From the NCBI GenBank assembly GCA_945860895.1, contig CAMASK010000020.1, positions 1-40,984 of the forward strand: DNA of 40,984 nt, written 5' to 3'. Origin of the DNA: Bacteriovorax stolpii (GTDB lineage Bacteria > Bdellovibrionota > Bacteriovoracia > Bacteriovoracales > Bacteriovoracaceae). Shown here piece after piece: positions 33,710-40,752 of the stretch (within the stretch, counting starts at the first letter, position 1; each line of letters opens with the position of its first letter). The notes below the pieces were generated by a model. It worked only from the letters and a program-made list of their open reading frames with translations. It had not been told where the DNA came from and made no database searches. The position numbers were made by a program, and so were the translations under genes.

Positions 33710-34420
33710 TTATTTTTGAAAGATTTTTTTCCAGTTTTGTGTAACTTCAAGTCTGGAAACTTCATTGGTACATTCTGTCACACAAATTTGGACTAAAAGT
33801 CTGCAAACCTTACCCTGATCTACTCTGTCCATGATTTTAAATTTCAAATTTCTAGGAAGCAATACTTCCTCCTCGAGTGAGTTAATGAGAATTCCTGGAT
33901 GACGATCATTTGAATACAAATACAGCACTCCAGAAGATTTTATATTATCAGCAATTGCACCCGAAAAAGATTCTGCGACACTATGATTTACCGAGGTTGA
34001 TCCAAAGCCTGGATCATTAAATATTTCACCTTTTTTGTAGCACTTATCATTTCTAAATTTAAAATTTACGCCCCTAAAAGATAATAAATTGGCCGGCAGA
34101 ATCGCGAGTTTTTTTATTCCAGAATCCATTTGTGAGATGGATCTTTTTAACTCATCAACGTTTGTAAAATAATAAAGCAAATCAGCTTTTCCAGTTCGCA
34201 GATATTCGTTTATTTCAGGATAAATGGGATCATCATAAGAGACATAACTAGAAAGTGCCATTACTTCATCATAGGATATTCTTTGACTTTCATAAGCTTT
34301 CCATACATCTTCATAACCCACAATTTGACTAAGTTCTTTGTAGGAAAATATCGGGCCGGGCGATGTTGCCCAAAGATTTGTCACAAAGATAAATAGACTA
34401 ATTAAACTTAAAAAATTCAT
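33710..34420 (-). CDS. Exported ADP-ribosyltransferase (R-STS-ExE)
   Basis: 236 residues from ATG 34420. Signal peptide MNFLSLISLFIFVTNLWA. The catalytic signature of the ADP-ribosyltransferase exoenzyme fold is complete and in order: R116 in LLSFRGVNF, STS at 141-143 in DPGFGSTSVNHSVAESF, and EEE at 183-185 in NSLEEEVLLPRNLKF. The glutamate two residues before the catalytic one is typical of arginine-modifying enzymes. The helical N-terminal part (25-105) may be a target-binding region. AAAGG is spaced correctly for ATG 34420 rather than ATG 34426. A predator effector or toxin role is plausible; no immunity gene is adjacent. Target unknown. Confidence 0.75.
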   Translation of the reverse strand: MNFLSLISLFIFVTNLWATSPGPIFSYKELSQIVGYEDVWKAYESQRISYDEVMALSSYVSYDDPIYPEINEYLRTGKADLLYYFTNVDELKRSISQMDSGIKKLAILPANLLSFRGVNFKFRNDKCYKKGEIFNDPGFGSTSVNHSVAESFSGAIADNIKSSGVLYLYSNDRHPGILINSLEEEVLLPRNLKFKIMDRVDQGKVCRLLVQICVTECTNEVSRLEVTQNWKKIFQK

Positions 34421-34660
34421 TCCCATCCTTTGGGTTAATTATCTCCTGGTGGCATTTAAAAGGATGATTTCTTGTAAAGTTTACGACAGTGTCAAAAGAT
34501 TAATCGGCCTGCTTTCACGCAATTACAACATCTTTACAGAGCGATGTGGCCCTAGGTCCAAAAATAGCTCTCTCAATTGGGACATTTTTTCTCCTAATAA
34601 AAGGGCCATCTAATTATCATTAAAACAGAAATTACTGATTAGAACTTATGGAGAAAACAA

Positions 34661-34948
34661 ATGAAAATATTCATGATCGGATTATTCGCTCTCACTTCAA
34701 TTGCTGCCTCAGCTAAAACGAACCCAAATGGACCAGGTATGTACTGTGCACTCGATGCGCAAGCTCAAGCCAAATCTCATGCAAAAGCAAACGGTGCTAC
34801 TCAAGCCGAATTGAAAAGAGCCGAAACTATTTCCTTAGATCCTGAGCAAGGAATTTTATTCAAAACGACAATCGGCTCTCAGGCGTTTTATATTATAGAA
34901 ACCGCTAAAGACGGAAGCTGTGTTACTGAATATGTAAAAGAGATTTAA
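34661..34948 (+). CDS. Small exported hypothetical protein
   Basis: 95 residues, not recognised. Signal peptide MKIFMIGLFALTSIAASA; GGAG before the ATG. The mature part has two cysteines (MYCALDAQAQ and GSCVTEY), an alanine-rich helix (AQAQAKSHAKANGA) and a beta-like C-terminus. Likely a periplasmic one-disulfide protein. Confidence 0.65.
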   Translation: MKIFMIGLFALTSIAASAKTNPNGPGMYCALDAQAQAKSHAKANGATQAELKRAETISLDPEQGILFKTTIGSQAFYIIETAKDGSCVTEYVKEI

Positions 34949-35047
34949 ATAGCCGACATTACGACTACATTATCTTTTATCGATATTTTTTTGTGGGAGT
35001 AATTTTTAGGATTGAATCACTCCCATATCAGTCTTAGAATATCTGAT

Positions 35048-35605
35048 ATGAACAAAAACAAACAATTCTTGCTATTCTTGTCCTCCGCTTTTCTCCTCTC
35101 AAGCGCAGAAGGAGCAAAACTTAGTTTTGAACCCATTTATGGAATAGAGACGGCTTTAGTCCGTTATCCAGAACCTGCCAGGTATGTTAATCGCGCAATT
35201 TACGGAGCAAGATTGCTTTACGGGGTTACGTTTTTGTCAGGTGAATTTGAATATACGCAGACTGATTCCCGCAAAGATTATCCTGGCTCTGCCATAAAGG
35301 TTTATGACCAATCTCAAAGAGCCAGTTTTGGCGTGCGTAGCACTTATGTACTCGACTCAGCAGTGGGACTCTATGCCCGTGTCGGTGCCAGGGCCTCTAA
35401 AGGAAAATCGGTAGTAGAAACCTCAGGGGTAAAAGAAACAATCGAAAATCCTTTGCGTCTGGATCCCTACGCAGGTGCCGGCCTTCAATTGGCCCTTTCT
35501 CCTCAATTTGCCCTCAACGCTGGTGTTACATTGATTAGCAATAGCGACAATCATTACGATTCACAATATACGCTAGGTCTGACCGCCCAAATTGGAAATC
35601 CATAA
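35048..35605 (+). CDS. Outer-membrane beta-barrel protein
   Basis: 185 residues from ATG 35048. Signal peptide MNKNKQFLLFLSSAFLLSSA. The body shows paired amphipathic strands typical of a small 8-strand barrel (IYGARLLYGVTFLSGEFEYT, YARVGARASKG, LDPYAGAGLQLALSPQFALN, TLGLTAQIG). A TTG at 35012 would extend the N-terminus by 12 residues but the ATG gives the cleaner leader. The C-terminus ends NP after the last strand, not in an aromatic residue. Confidence 0.7.
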   Translation: MNKNKQFLLFLSSAFLLSSAEGAKLSFEPIYGIETALVRYPEPARYVNRAIYGARLLYGVTFLSGEFEYTQTDSRKDYPGSAIKVYDQSQRASFGVRSTYVLDSAVGLYARVGARASKGKSVVETSGVKETIENPLRLDPYAGAGLQLALSPQFALNAGVTLISNSDNHYDSQYTLGLTAQIGNP

Positions 35606-35654
35606 AGTTAATGCTCGCTGGGGAGGCTTAGTATCTTTTTTTTAGCTCAAAATG

Positions 35655-35683
35655 AAAGGCGCCCTCTATGAAGGCGCCTTTTT
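35655..35683. terminator. Bidirectional intrinsic terminator
   Basis: AAAGGCGCC / GGCGCCTTT, 9 bp, with a nine-base loop and TTTTT at the right side. It separates the convergent barrel gene and the 36289 gene. Confidence 0.88.
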
Positions 35684-35725
35684 AATAATAAGAAAATCAC
35701 ATCAATTTATACAGGACTGAGCCGA

Positions 35726-36289
35726 TTAATTTAGTTCTTCTAGAACATGATTCAAGATTTTTTTGTAGTTATAGATTTTATAGCGGCCTTTAGTAGATCT
35801 TTGACAAAACAAATTACTTTTATCTCCATCAATGATGATTTTTACTGCCTTCTGTAATGTTTCGGCTTTATCCTTCTTTGAAAGAGAGTTGAGATTAAGT
35901 TTTTCCTTCAAGTCGTTGATCAATTGTTTAGGGAGTGCTCCACCTCTAGCAGCAGTAATTGTTCCAAGGGCCTGATAGAATGTATTATATTTATCCGGCC
36001 TTGCTCCATCTGAAACTTCAATTAATGCGAAAATGGCTTCAACACCACCAAAAGCTGTTGGCGGTATGAGCATCCAACTTGGACCCGGGGCGATGACAAA
36101 CTCAACGGCCATGGCTGCAAGTGTAACCGCACTAACAACCACCACACCTGAGATAGCACTTGTTTTTTTAATATCCTTAATTAACTCCGCCCGTGCACGT
36201 GCCTTCACTTCGTAGGCATTCTTACAATCTGCAAAAGTACTTGTTATAGTGAATAAAGTCAGAAATGAAGCTGCGATTAATTTTTTCAT
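35726..36289 (-). CDS. Exported hypothetical protein with hydrophobic core
   Basis: 187 residues, not recognised. Signal peptide MKKLIAASFLTLFTITSTFA from ATG 36289, with AAGGAG eight bases upstream. A strongly hydrophobic stretch (about 42-75, including VVVVSAVTLAAMAVEFVIAP) could insert in a membrane. The C-terminal half is helical and basic (LINDLKEKLNLNSLSKKDKA). Confidence 0.65.
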   Translation of the reverse strand: MKKLIAASFLTLFTITSTFADCKNAYEVKARARAELIKDIKKTSAISGVVVVSAVTLAAMAVEFVIAPGPSWMLIPPTAFGGVEAIFALIEVSDGARPDKYNTFYQALGTITAARGGALPKQLINDLKEKLNLNSLSKKDKAETLQKAVKIIIDGDKSNLFCQRSTKGRYKIYNYKKILNHVLEELN

Positions 36290-36507
36290 AGAGAACTCCT
36301 TAGTAAGCAAAATTGAGGTTCTCTGGAATATTAAAGGGAAGCAAAAACCGCTAGGATTAAAAATACTCTTAAACCCTAAAAAGGGTCGTTTAATTTAGGC
36401 TTATAGTTCTTCTTGTCCTTTGAATAATAGCAAAATGTTTTGTCGATAATAGGAAAAAACTGTGAGGGTAAAATTCAAATTATTTCAATACTTTAAATAC
36501 GTTTGTC

Positions 36508-36534
36508 GCGGTTGGTTCGAACCGCTATCGTCAA
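36508..36534 (+). repeat. Short imperfect repeat, left copy
   Basis: A 27-bp stretch (ends ACCGCTATCGTCAA) that resembles 37682-37708 (ends ACCGCTATCTCAA), same orientation, with shared GCG, TTGTTC-like and ACCGCTATC blocks. It also contains GCGGTT-GGTTCG-AACCGC, a small hairpin. The two copies flank the broken genes at 36.6-37.6 kb. It could mark an insertion, or be chance. Confidence 0.3.
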
Positions 36535-36582
36535 TGGTCTCGATTTTGCCAAGTAAGTAAATGGTTTAGCTGGAGGTTTAAA

Positions 36583-36810
36583 ATGACAACTTTCACGAAG
36601 GGTAGAAGAGTTGAAAGACATACGTCGCAAAACTCACTTGAAAAAATTCGGAACACCACAATTTCAAATATTCATCAATTTAGTCAGAGTAAAATCGATT
36701 TAGATTCACGTATCAAAAATTTGGAAAATGAATGGGATATTGAGAGATACTTGGAGACAAATGCTTCAGTCATTGCTTTTATTGGACCCATTCTCGGTGC
36801 ATTTGTTTAA
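36583..36810 (+). pseudogene. 3'-truncated gene, DUF2892-like membrane protein
   Basis: 75 codons with a strong GGAGG site. RRVERHTSQNSLEKIRN, RIKNLENEWDIERYLETNAS and VIAFIGPILGAFV match, to my recollection, a bacterial family of about 120 residues whose second half is a membrane segment ending in a QHAVQGWCPP-type motif. Here the frame stops two bases after GAFV and none of the three frames carries the missing half. The sequence beyond 36808 belongs to another gene in the opposite direction, so the 3' half was deleted. Confidence 0.65.
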
Positions 36811-36951
36811 GTCTGCGAAGTAGCTATATCCAAAAGTTCCAATTAATATTGAAAAAAAGATGAGTAGAAAAGCGATGAAAAGATATCGACTTAATCGAGC
36901 AAGGAAACTTTTAAGGGGAATGACTTTTTGTTTTTTGCTTTCTAATTTCAT
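36808..36951 (-). pseudogene. 3'-truncated gene, two-TM channel-like membrane protein
   Basis: Starts MKLESKKQKVIPLKSFLARL with a membrane segment (LFIAFLLIFFSILIGTFGYSYFADL). Family members that I recall continue with a WLDALLNASMILTGMGPV-type pore stretch. Here the homology ends at FADL (36808), exactly where the convergent gene also breaks; the open frame then runs into antisense of that gene until 36766. No good ribosome site is seen before the ATG. Confidence 0.55.
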
Positions 36952-37050
36952 TCTGAAGCGCCATGTGAAGAGATTAATAGCTTAAATTATCATTCATAAT
37001 GTTTTGAATGAATTGGCGCACTCTAGTGGATGACTTTCAAACCGCGTGTT

Positions 37051-37568
37051 CTAATTTCTAGACTTTAGACCAATTTTCTTACGGTTAGGTTTAAGAATCG
37101 GTGCTTCATCTTCAATTGAGTCAAGTCTTTCGAATACTACTTTAAAAAGCTTATTCGTCCCATCTTCCAATTTGCTAATTCGGTCTGACAGAGAGCTCTC
37201 CATGACTAAAAAACTTCTAAGACGCGTAAAAATCCTCATTATGGCGATATTGACCTGAACTGCACGAGCTGAGCTAAGGACTCCAGACAACATGGCCAAT
37301 CCATTCTCCGTAAAAACTAACGGTAATTTCTGTTTACCACCCTACCTACCTTTGAAGTCACAGATTGTGACTTCAAAGCCTGATACTCTTCAGAGGTTAA
37401 CTGAAACATAAAGTCTTTAGGAAATCGGTCCAAGTTACGTCTCACAGCTTGGTTTAGCGCCTTAGTTTCAACTTCATAAAGCTCAGCAAGATCTGAATCA
37501 AGCATGACCTTCTGGCCACGAACAACATAGATCATATTTTCAATCTTAGATAAATTAATTTCACGCAT
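37051..37568 (-). pseudogene. ORF6N-domain DNA-binding protein gene, one-base frameshift
   Basis: The N-terminal half has the ORF6N core IENMIYVVRGQKVMLDSDLA, ELYEVETKALNQAVRRNLDR and FPKDFMFQLTSEEYQALKSQ, then stops. In another frame the usual continuation follows: QKLPLVFTENGLAMLSGVLS, ARAVQVNIAIMRIFTRLR, and a coiled-coil C-terminus with LFKVVFERLDSIED. Adding one C to the CCC run at 37340-37342 (plus strand) restores GRGGKQKLPLVFTEN, the expected family sequence. ORF6N proteins are found in phages and as mobile regulators. GGGAG precedes the ATG. Either a true frameshift or a sequencing error. Confidence 0.85.
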
Positions 37569-37681
37569 AAAACACTCCCAATAAATAAGAGAGGTCTACT
37601 TCACAAAATTTAGTATTGGCCTTAACGGGTTTAGAGAAATGTTCTTATTATTCAGTTATGAATCAAGATATTAATTTTTGA

Positions 37682-37708
37682 GCGAGTTTGTTCATACCGC
37701 TATCTCAA
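37682..37708 (+). repeat. Short imperfect repeat, right copy
   Basis: Counterpart of 36508-36534 (shared ACCGCTATC and TTGTTC-like blocks). It lies between the ORF6N remnant and repeat copy A. The 250 bp from the ORF6N start to copy A hold no gene I can support. Confidence 0.3.
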
Positions 37709-37823
37709 AGAATATTTATGAATTGTTCGATACATGTCTTCGGGTAGATTTGTAAATGTATGATTATAATGAAGAATTTGAATGGCGCATACTCTGCAAC
37801 CCGATCAATATTAAAGAGATACC

Positions 37824-37957
37824 AAGGACAGTCTGAATTAACCCTATATCCGCATAACTCAAAAAGCATCAATCCCCCTTTTTTAGGAATCGGATGACCT
37901 TCGGTCTCACCTTTAAAGGAAATCTTCACGGCTTTTTGTCGGATTCGGCTGAATTTT
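37824..37957 (-). repeat. Dispersed repeat element, copy A (inverted)
   Basis: 134 bp, read on the minus strand from AAAATTCAGCCGAATCCGAC to GACTGTCCTT. It is the inverted counterpart of copy B at 38724-38857, nearly identical over most of its length, and shares its second half with copy C. It contains GACC-GAA-GGTC (small hairpin) and an outer pair CAAAAAGC ... GCTTTTTG. An ORF through it reads GHPIPKKGGLMLFELCGYRV, but the other copies are shifted by one base at this point, so I do not treat it as coding. Confidence 0.85.
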
Positions 37958-37980
37958 ACTTCAGTTCATTCCATAGAAAT

Positions 37981-38121
37981 TTATTCTAAGGTCAATTTCT
38001 GAATGGAGAAAGTCTGCTTCAGAAGGACATCCTTTGGAATAAAAATATTACCGTCCGTACAGTCATAATCAGAGTCATAACTGCTGCAGCCTTTGCCCCA
38101 GGAATTACGAACAACAAAAGA
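37981..38121 (-). pseudogene. 3' remnant of a papain-type (C1) peptidase gene
   Basis: 47 codons ending in TAA at 37981, reading SFVVRNSWGKGCSSYDSDYD then CTDGNIFIPKDVLLK. The VVRNSWG block with following cysteines and a GNIFIP strand is the end of a C1-family cysteine peptidase, where the asparagine is part of the active site. The stop codon TAG precedes it in frame, and the preceding residues (EARVGFS in another frame) may belong to the same gene after one frameshift. The catalytic Cys and His regions are not present. Copy A of the repeat begins 23 bp beyond its stop. Confidence 0.6.
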
Positions 38122-38511
38122 CTAAACCCTACTCGTGCTTCACATGAAGTCTCATATAAAAACGTTGGTATTATTTTGCCAAATAATATTAAACAAAAAC
38201 CTGCCAGCGCTTCTTCTCTTTATCGAGTAAGCACCATTGAAGTTTGGCCGGCTATTCTATCGTGACGCTCTCATCTCGCCGTTTGCAGCCTTCCGCTTAG
38301 AGTCTTCTGGCCTTCGTTTTAAACTCTAGTAATCGTTGTTATACGTTCCTCTCCATGACATCCACCGATTGGCCCCGATTCTCGTCAGCAAGCGTATCAA
38401 GAACATACGTGCTCTATTTTCACGGTCTGCAGTCATTATGATATCACAGAACATTTGCGGTATAATAACCATGCCAAATAATAGATTTTGAACTTGGGTG
38501 GTTAAGCTGCC
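38122..38511. other. Non-coding stretch with no supported gene
   Basis: 390 bp, somewhat richer in GC than the neighbourhood, without a plausible gene. One 48-codon minus-strand ORF (38472-38326, reading MVIIPQMFCDIIMTADRENR at its start) has no ribosome site or recognisable domain. It is probably decayed sequence upstream of the C1 peptidase remnant. Confidence 0.5.
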
Positions 38512-38745
38512 TTAGAATTGGTTTGCCTCTATATACGAGTAGAGTTTAGTCTGACCAAAAGGGCCGTCTTTTAGGTTGGTTTGACGGGAATCTACTATCA
38601 GCTTGCTTGAAATTAATTGAATCATCTTAATTAGCCTGTAGGTCATACCACTGGCTTTGAGTTTTCGTATAAGAGCCACTGCTCCCAAAATTGTGAAGAC
38701 GGCCTTAAATAAGAGAATCCATAAAATTTCTGCCGAATGCGACAA
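38512..38745 (-). CDS. Doubtful ORF, 77 aa
   Basis: Begins with TTG inside repeat copy B and reads ILWILLFKAVFTILGAVALI, a hydrophobic segment, then a basic helical part. No ribosome site and no family recognised. Since its first codons come from the repeat, it is more likely the remains of a gene than a functional one. Confidence 0.2.
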   Translation of the reverse strand: MSHSAEILWILLFKAVFTILGAVALIRKLKASGMTYRLIKMIQLISSKLIVDSRQTNLKDGPFGQTKLYSYIEANQF

Positions 38746-38857
38746 AAAGCCGTGATAATTTTCCCTTAATAGAGTGACCGAAGGTCATCCGATTCCTAAA
38801 GATGGTGGGCCCTGCTTTTTGAGTTGTGCTGATATAGGGTTAATTCAGACTGTCCTT
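38724..38857 (+). repeat. Dispersed repeat element, copy B
   Basis: 134 bp from AAAATTTCTGCCGAATGCGA to GACTGTCCTT. Structured parts: TGACC-GAA-GGTCA (38775-38787) and an outer pair CAAAAAGC (38743-38750) with GCTTTTTG (38814-38821), both also possible in copy A. The last 40 bases (GATATAGGGTTAATTCAGAC then TGTCCTT) are the most conserved part in all three copies. An in-frame reading GHPIPKDGGPCFLSCADIGL is offset by one from copy A. Confidence 0.85.
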
Positions 38858-38898
38858 TCTGTTCTCCATTTAGGTGAAGCTACTCTCATGTTAAAAAG

Positions 38899-39090
38899 AT
38901 GGAGACGGAATGGGTAACAAGCGAGGCTGAATTACTGGAAAATTTAGATACCGAAAGCGGAGGCAAATGCTGGGTAGCACTTAACTGTTTCGGATGGGTA
39001 ATTTGGGTGGTATCATTAGTTACCGCTGGCAAATTCGTCTCCCTTCCTTTCTGGCGAGTCATCGATGAAAATAACAATATAAATAGTTAA
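38899..39090 (+). CDS. Small hypothetical membrane protein
   Basis: 63 residues, not recognised. METEWVTSEAELLENLDTES is acidic; then a tryptophan-rich hydrophobic helix (WVALNCFGWVIWVVSLVTAG) and a short tail. No clear ribosome site before the ATG. The stop is 13 bp before the next gene, whose AAGGAG follows at once, so it may be the first gene of a two-gene unit starting just past repeat B. Confidence 0.35.
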   Translation: METEWVTSEAELLENLDTESGGKCWVALNCFGWVIWVVSLVTAGKFVSLPFWRVIDENNNINS

Positions 39091-39103
39091 TAAGGAGAAC
39101 CCA

Positions 39104-39721
39104 TTGAAGTTTTTTTTTATGCTTGTTTTATTATTAAGTTCAGTTAATGCCCTTGCATCCAGAGCTTCCGAGATTTTGAATAAGTATGCTAACTCAGACT
39201 TAGTCAAAAATACTTTGGAAAATATTGAAAATCAACATGGAGTGACCTGTACCAGCGGAAAACCTCACGGTTTTTTTCCTCGAGTATTTGGTTCTGTTTG
39301 GAATGTAAGTTACTGTCACAAGTTGGGTGTAAAAATCAAAGTGAGAATCAGCAGTTCGTTTAAAAATGATAATGAACCCGTTTTTGTATTGGAAAGATTG
39401 AAAGTGAAAGCTATTTGGGGGAACGTTCAGTCGGAAGAGACTCATGAGCAGCATCTTTTATCTGATCCATTTGTGGATGCCTTCAAGAAGTCGGAACTCG
39501 TGCGCAGTTTAAGACACATGGTTGAAGATGATTACAAAATCGTCTGCTCGCAGGGAAAAGCAAGAAGAGGCACCTTCTTGGGCAAAGCAAATTATTTTTA
39601 TAAGGTGAACTGCAAGAGCGATACTGCGAGTTTTAAATTAAAAGTTAAAGCACGGGTTCAGATTATTGGAGATGATGTTTTCAAATTTAGATTGAAGAAT
39701 TACAAAGTCATACGGTCATAA
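39104..39721 (+). CDS. Exported protein with a duplicated cysteine domain
   Basis: 205 residues from a TTG with AAGGAGAA upstream. Signal peptide MKFFFMLVLLLSSVNALA. Two tandem copies of a domain of about 74 residues: 31-104 and 130-203. Both begin with S-D/E-LV-K/R, carry VxC(T/S)xGK with C49 or C148, a second cysteine exactly 22 residues later (C71, C170), a K-x-KV-x-A/R strand and a final LK-V/N-K/Y. So each domain probably has one disulfide. I do not know the family. Followed by a strong hairpin. Confidence 0.7.
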   Translation: MKFFFMLVLLLSSVNALASRASEILNKYANSDLVKNTLENIENQHGVTCTSGKPHGFFPRVFGSVWNVSYCHKLGVKIKVRISSSFKNDNEPVFVLERLKVKAIWGNVQSEETHEQHLLSDPFVDAFKKSELVRSLRHMVEDDYKIVCSQGKARRGTFLGKANYFYKVNCKSDTASFKLKVKARVQIIGDDVFKFRLKNYKVIRS

Positions 39722-39730
39722 AAATAACTC

Positions 39731-39762
39731 GTAATGACTGTTCAAAGTTTGGACAGTCATTA
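39731..39762 (+). terminator. 11-bp hairpin downstream of the duplicated-domain gene
   Basis: GTAATGACTGT (39731-39741) / ACAGTCATTAC (39752-39762), perfect, ten-base loop. No T run follows, so it is a weak intrinsic terminator or an mRNA 3'-end stabiliser. The ATG at 39734 lies inside its left arm and is unlikely to start a protein. Confidence 0.6.
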
Positions 39763-39832
39763 CTCAAAACGACATAAACTGATCCAACAATCTTTTTCTA
39801 ATTTAATTAAGAATTTCTTCTATTTGAGTCCC

Positions 39833-39985
39833 TTGAATTTGGTTATACCATTAATCGTACTCGGGTCTTTATCCTCTTTGGCAGTGGCGAGTGAGAATTG
39901 CGAGAATTCCGTCACACAAATCGAATTGAATGAGTGTTCCAGTGTTGCCCCCCCATCAACCTCTAGCTGCTGTAAAAAAATATAA
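39833..39985 (+). CDS. Short LprI-like exported peptide, probably truncated
   Basis: About 50 residues from TTG 39833 (GAG upstream), reading MNLVIPLIVLGSLSSLAVAS as leader. The mature start ENCENSVTQIELNECSSV looks like the beginning of an LprI/DUF1311 domain (C-x-N/A-x-x-T-x-x-E-L/M-N-x-C), which inhibits lysozyme in other bacteria. It then ends after a Ser/Pro stretch with CCKKI, far shorter than the usual domain. A run of seven C (39948-39954) sits at the break, so an indel may have caused it. A start at ATG 39734 is possible on paper but lies in a hairpin. Confidence 0.35.
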   Translation: MNLVIPLIVLGSLSSLAVASENCENSVTQIELNECSSVAPPSTSSCCKKI

Positions 39986-40103
39986 GATCCTGTAAAATCT
40001 TCAAGGTACCCACTTCTTTTTTATGCATGCATGGATTAGAAGGTACATTCACTTAGTAAAAGAGTCCGCTTAAAAATTAATATGATATTAAAGGGGAAAC
40101 ATT

Positions 40104-40685
40104 ATGAAAAAACTATATCTACTATGCTTTGCTTTAGCTTCATTTTCTGCCTTAGCGACAGATCCGGTAAAATCTATCCCTAAGGGAGTTGTGAGACAAG
40201 GCACAATATCCAGCGCAATTTATGAATTTAATAAAATCGAATATCGTGAGCATGATGGTTTCAAACCTCGTAAAGATAAAAAAGTTTTTGTTACACTTTC
40301 TGGTATTACTCAAAAAAGGAATTCAGCTTATTCAAATAATGTGGGACAAAGCGGAGCCGAAAATCTTGGAGGGCCAGCTACGGATATAAAGACTTCATTG
40401 AACATAGTAATTAATGATGGTGTTCAAAGTTACAGCTGCCTCTTGAGTTCTTCAATGCTAAGTGATGGCTTCGATTCCATTGGTTATGATCAAGAAGAGC
40501 TTAAGTGTGATAAAGAGTTCAACAACGGAAAGGGTAGAATGATTATCAGACTAATTGATAATAGTGAAAACCGAGTTGAAGGTATTCAGCCGTATTATGA
40601 ACTTATATTAAAATTATATGAAGATCGTGGAATTTTCAGAACAAATAGAGATATTTATTTCGAAGCTCAAATTAATGCCAAATAA
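40104..40685 (+). CDS. Exported hypothetical protein
   Basis: 193 residues, not recognised. Signal peptide MKKLYLLCFALASFSALA; AGGGGAAAC before the ATG. The mature part is mixed beta (KVFVTLSGITQKRN, TSLNIVINDGVQSYSCLLSS, GRMIIRLIDN, YYELILKLYEDRGI) with two cysteines that could pair. Similar in style to the other small exported proteins of this end of the window. Confidence 0.65.
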   Translation: MKKLYLLCFALASFSALATDPVKSIPKGVVRQGTISSAIYEFNKIEYREHDGFKPRKDKKVFVTLSGITQKRNSAYSNNVGQSGAENLGGPATDIKTSLNIVINDGVQSYSCLLSSSMLSDGFDSIGYDQEELKCDKEFNNGKGRMIIRLIDNSENRVEGIQPYYELILKLYEDRGIFRTNRDIYFEAQINAK

Positions 40686-40692
40686 TGTGATT

Positions 40693-40727
40693 GAGAGCAA
40701 ATGATATGAGTAATATTATTTGCTCTC
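40693..40727 (+). terminator. Hairpin downstream of the 40104 gene
   Basis: GAGAGCAAAT (40693-40702) / ATTTGCTCTC (40718-40727), 10 bp perfect, extended inward by further AT pairs. No clear T run follows, but it stands directly behind the stop codon. Confidence 0.65.
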
Positions 40728-40752
40728 TCACCCATTCTTAATTTTATATTTT

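Noticed and set aside
36508-36534. tRNA T-arm or tRNA fragment (GGTTCGAACC)
   Set aside because: The pairing is 6 bp around a six-base loop, not the 5-7-5 of a T arm, and no acceptor, D or anticodon arm can be found nearby.
37705-37929. Minus-strand ORF of 74 codons with KKGGLMLFELCGYRVNSD
   Set aside because: It is the translation of repeat copy A plus flanking sequence. The matching part of copies B and C is in a different frame, so coding conservation is absent.
38280-38350. Possible integron attC-like site (GTTATAC and imperfect inverted repeats)
   Set aside because: The core sites do not match on both sides and no integrase or cassette series is present.
38326-38472. 48-codon minus ORF MVIIPQMFCDII...
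   Set aside because: No ribosome site, no domain and no conserved neighbour; it lies in decayed sequence.
39734-39832. N-terminal extension of the LprI-like ORF from ATG 39734
   Set aside because: The ATG lies in the arm of a perfect hairpin, has no ribosome site, and the 33 extra residues precede what looks like a normal signal peptide.
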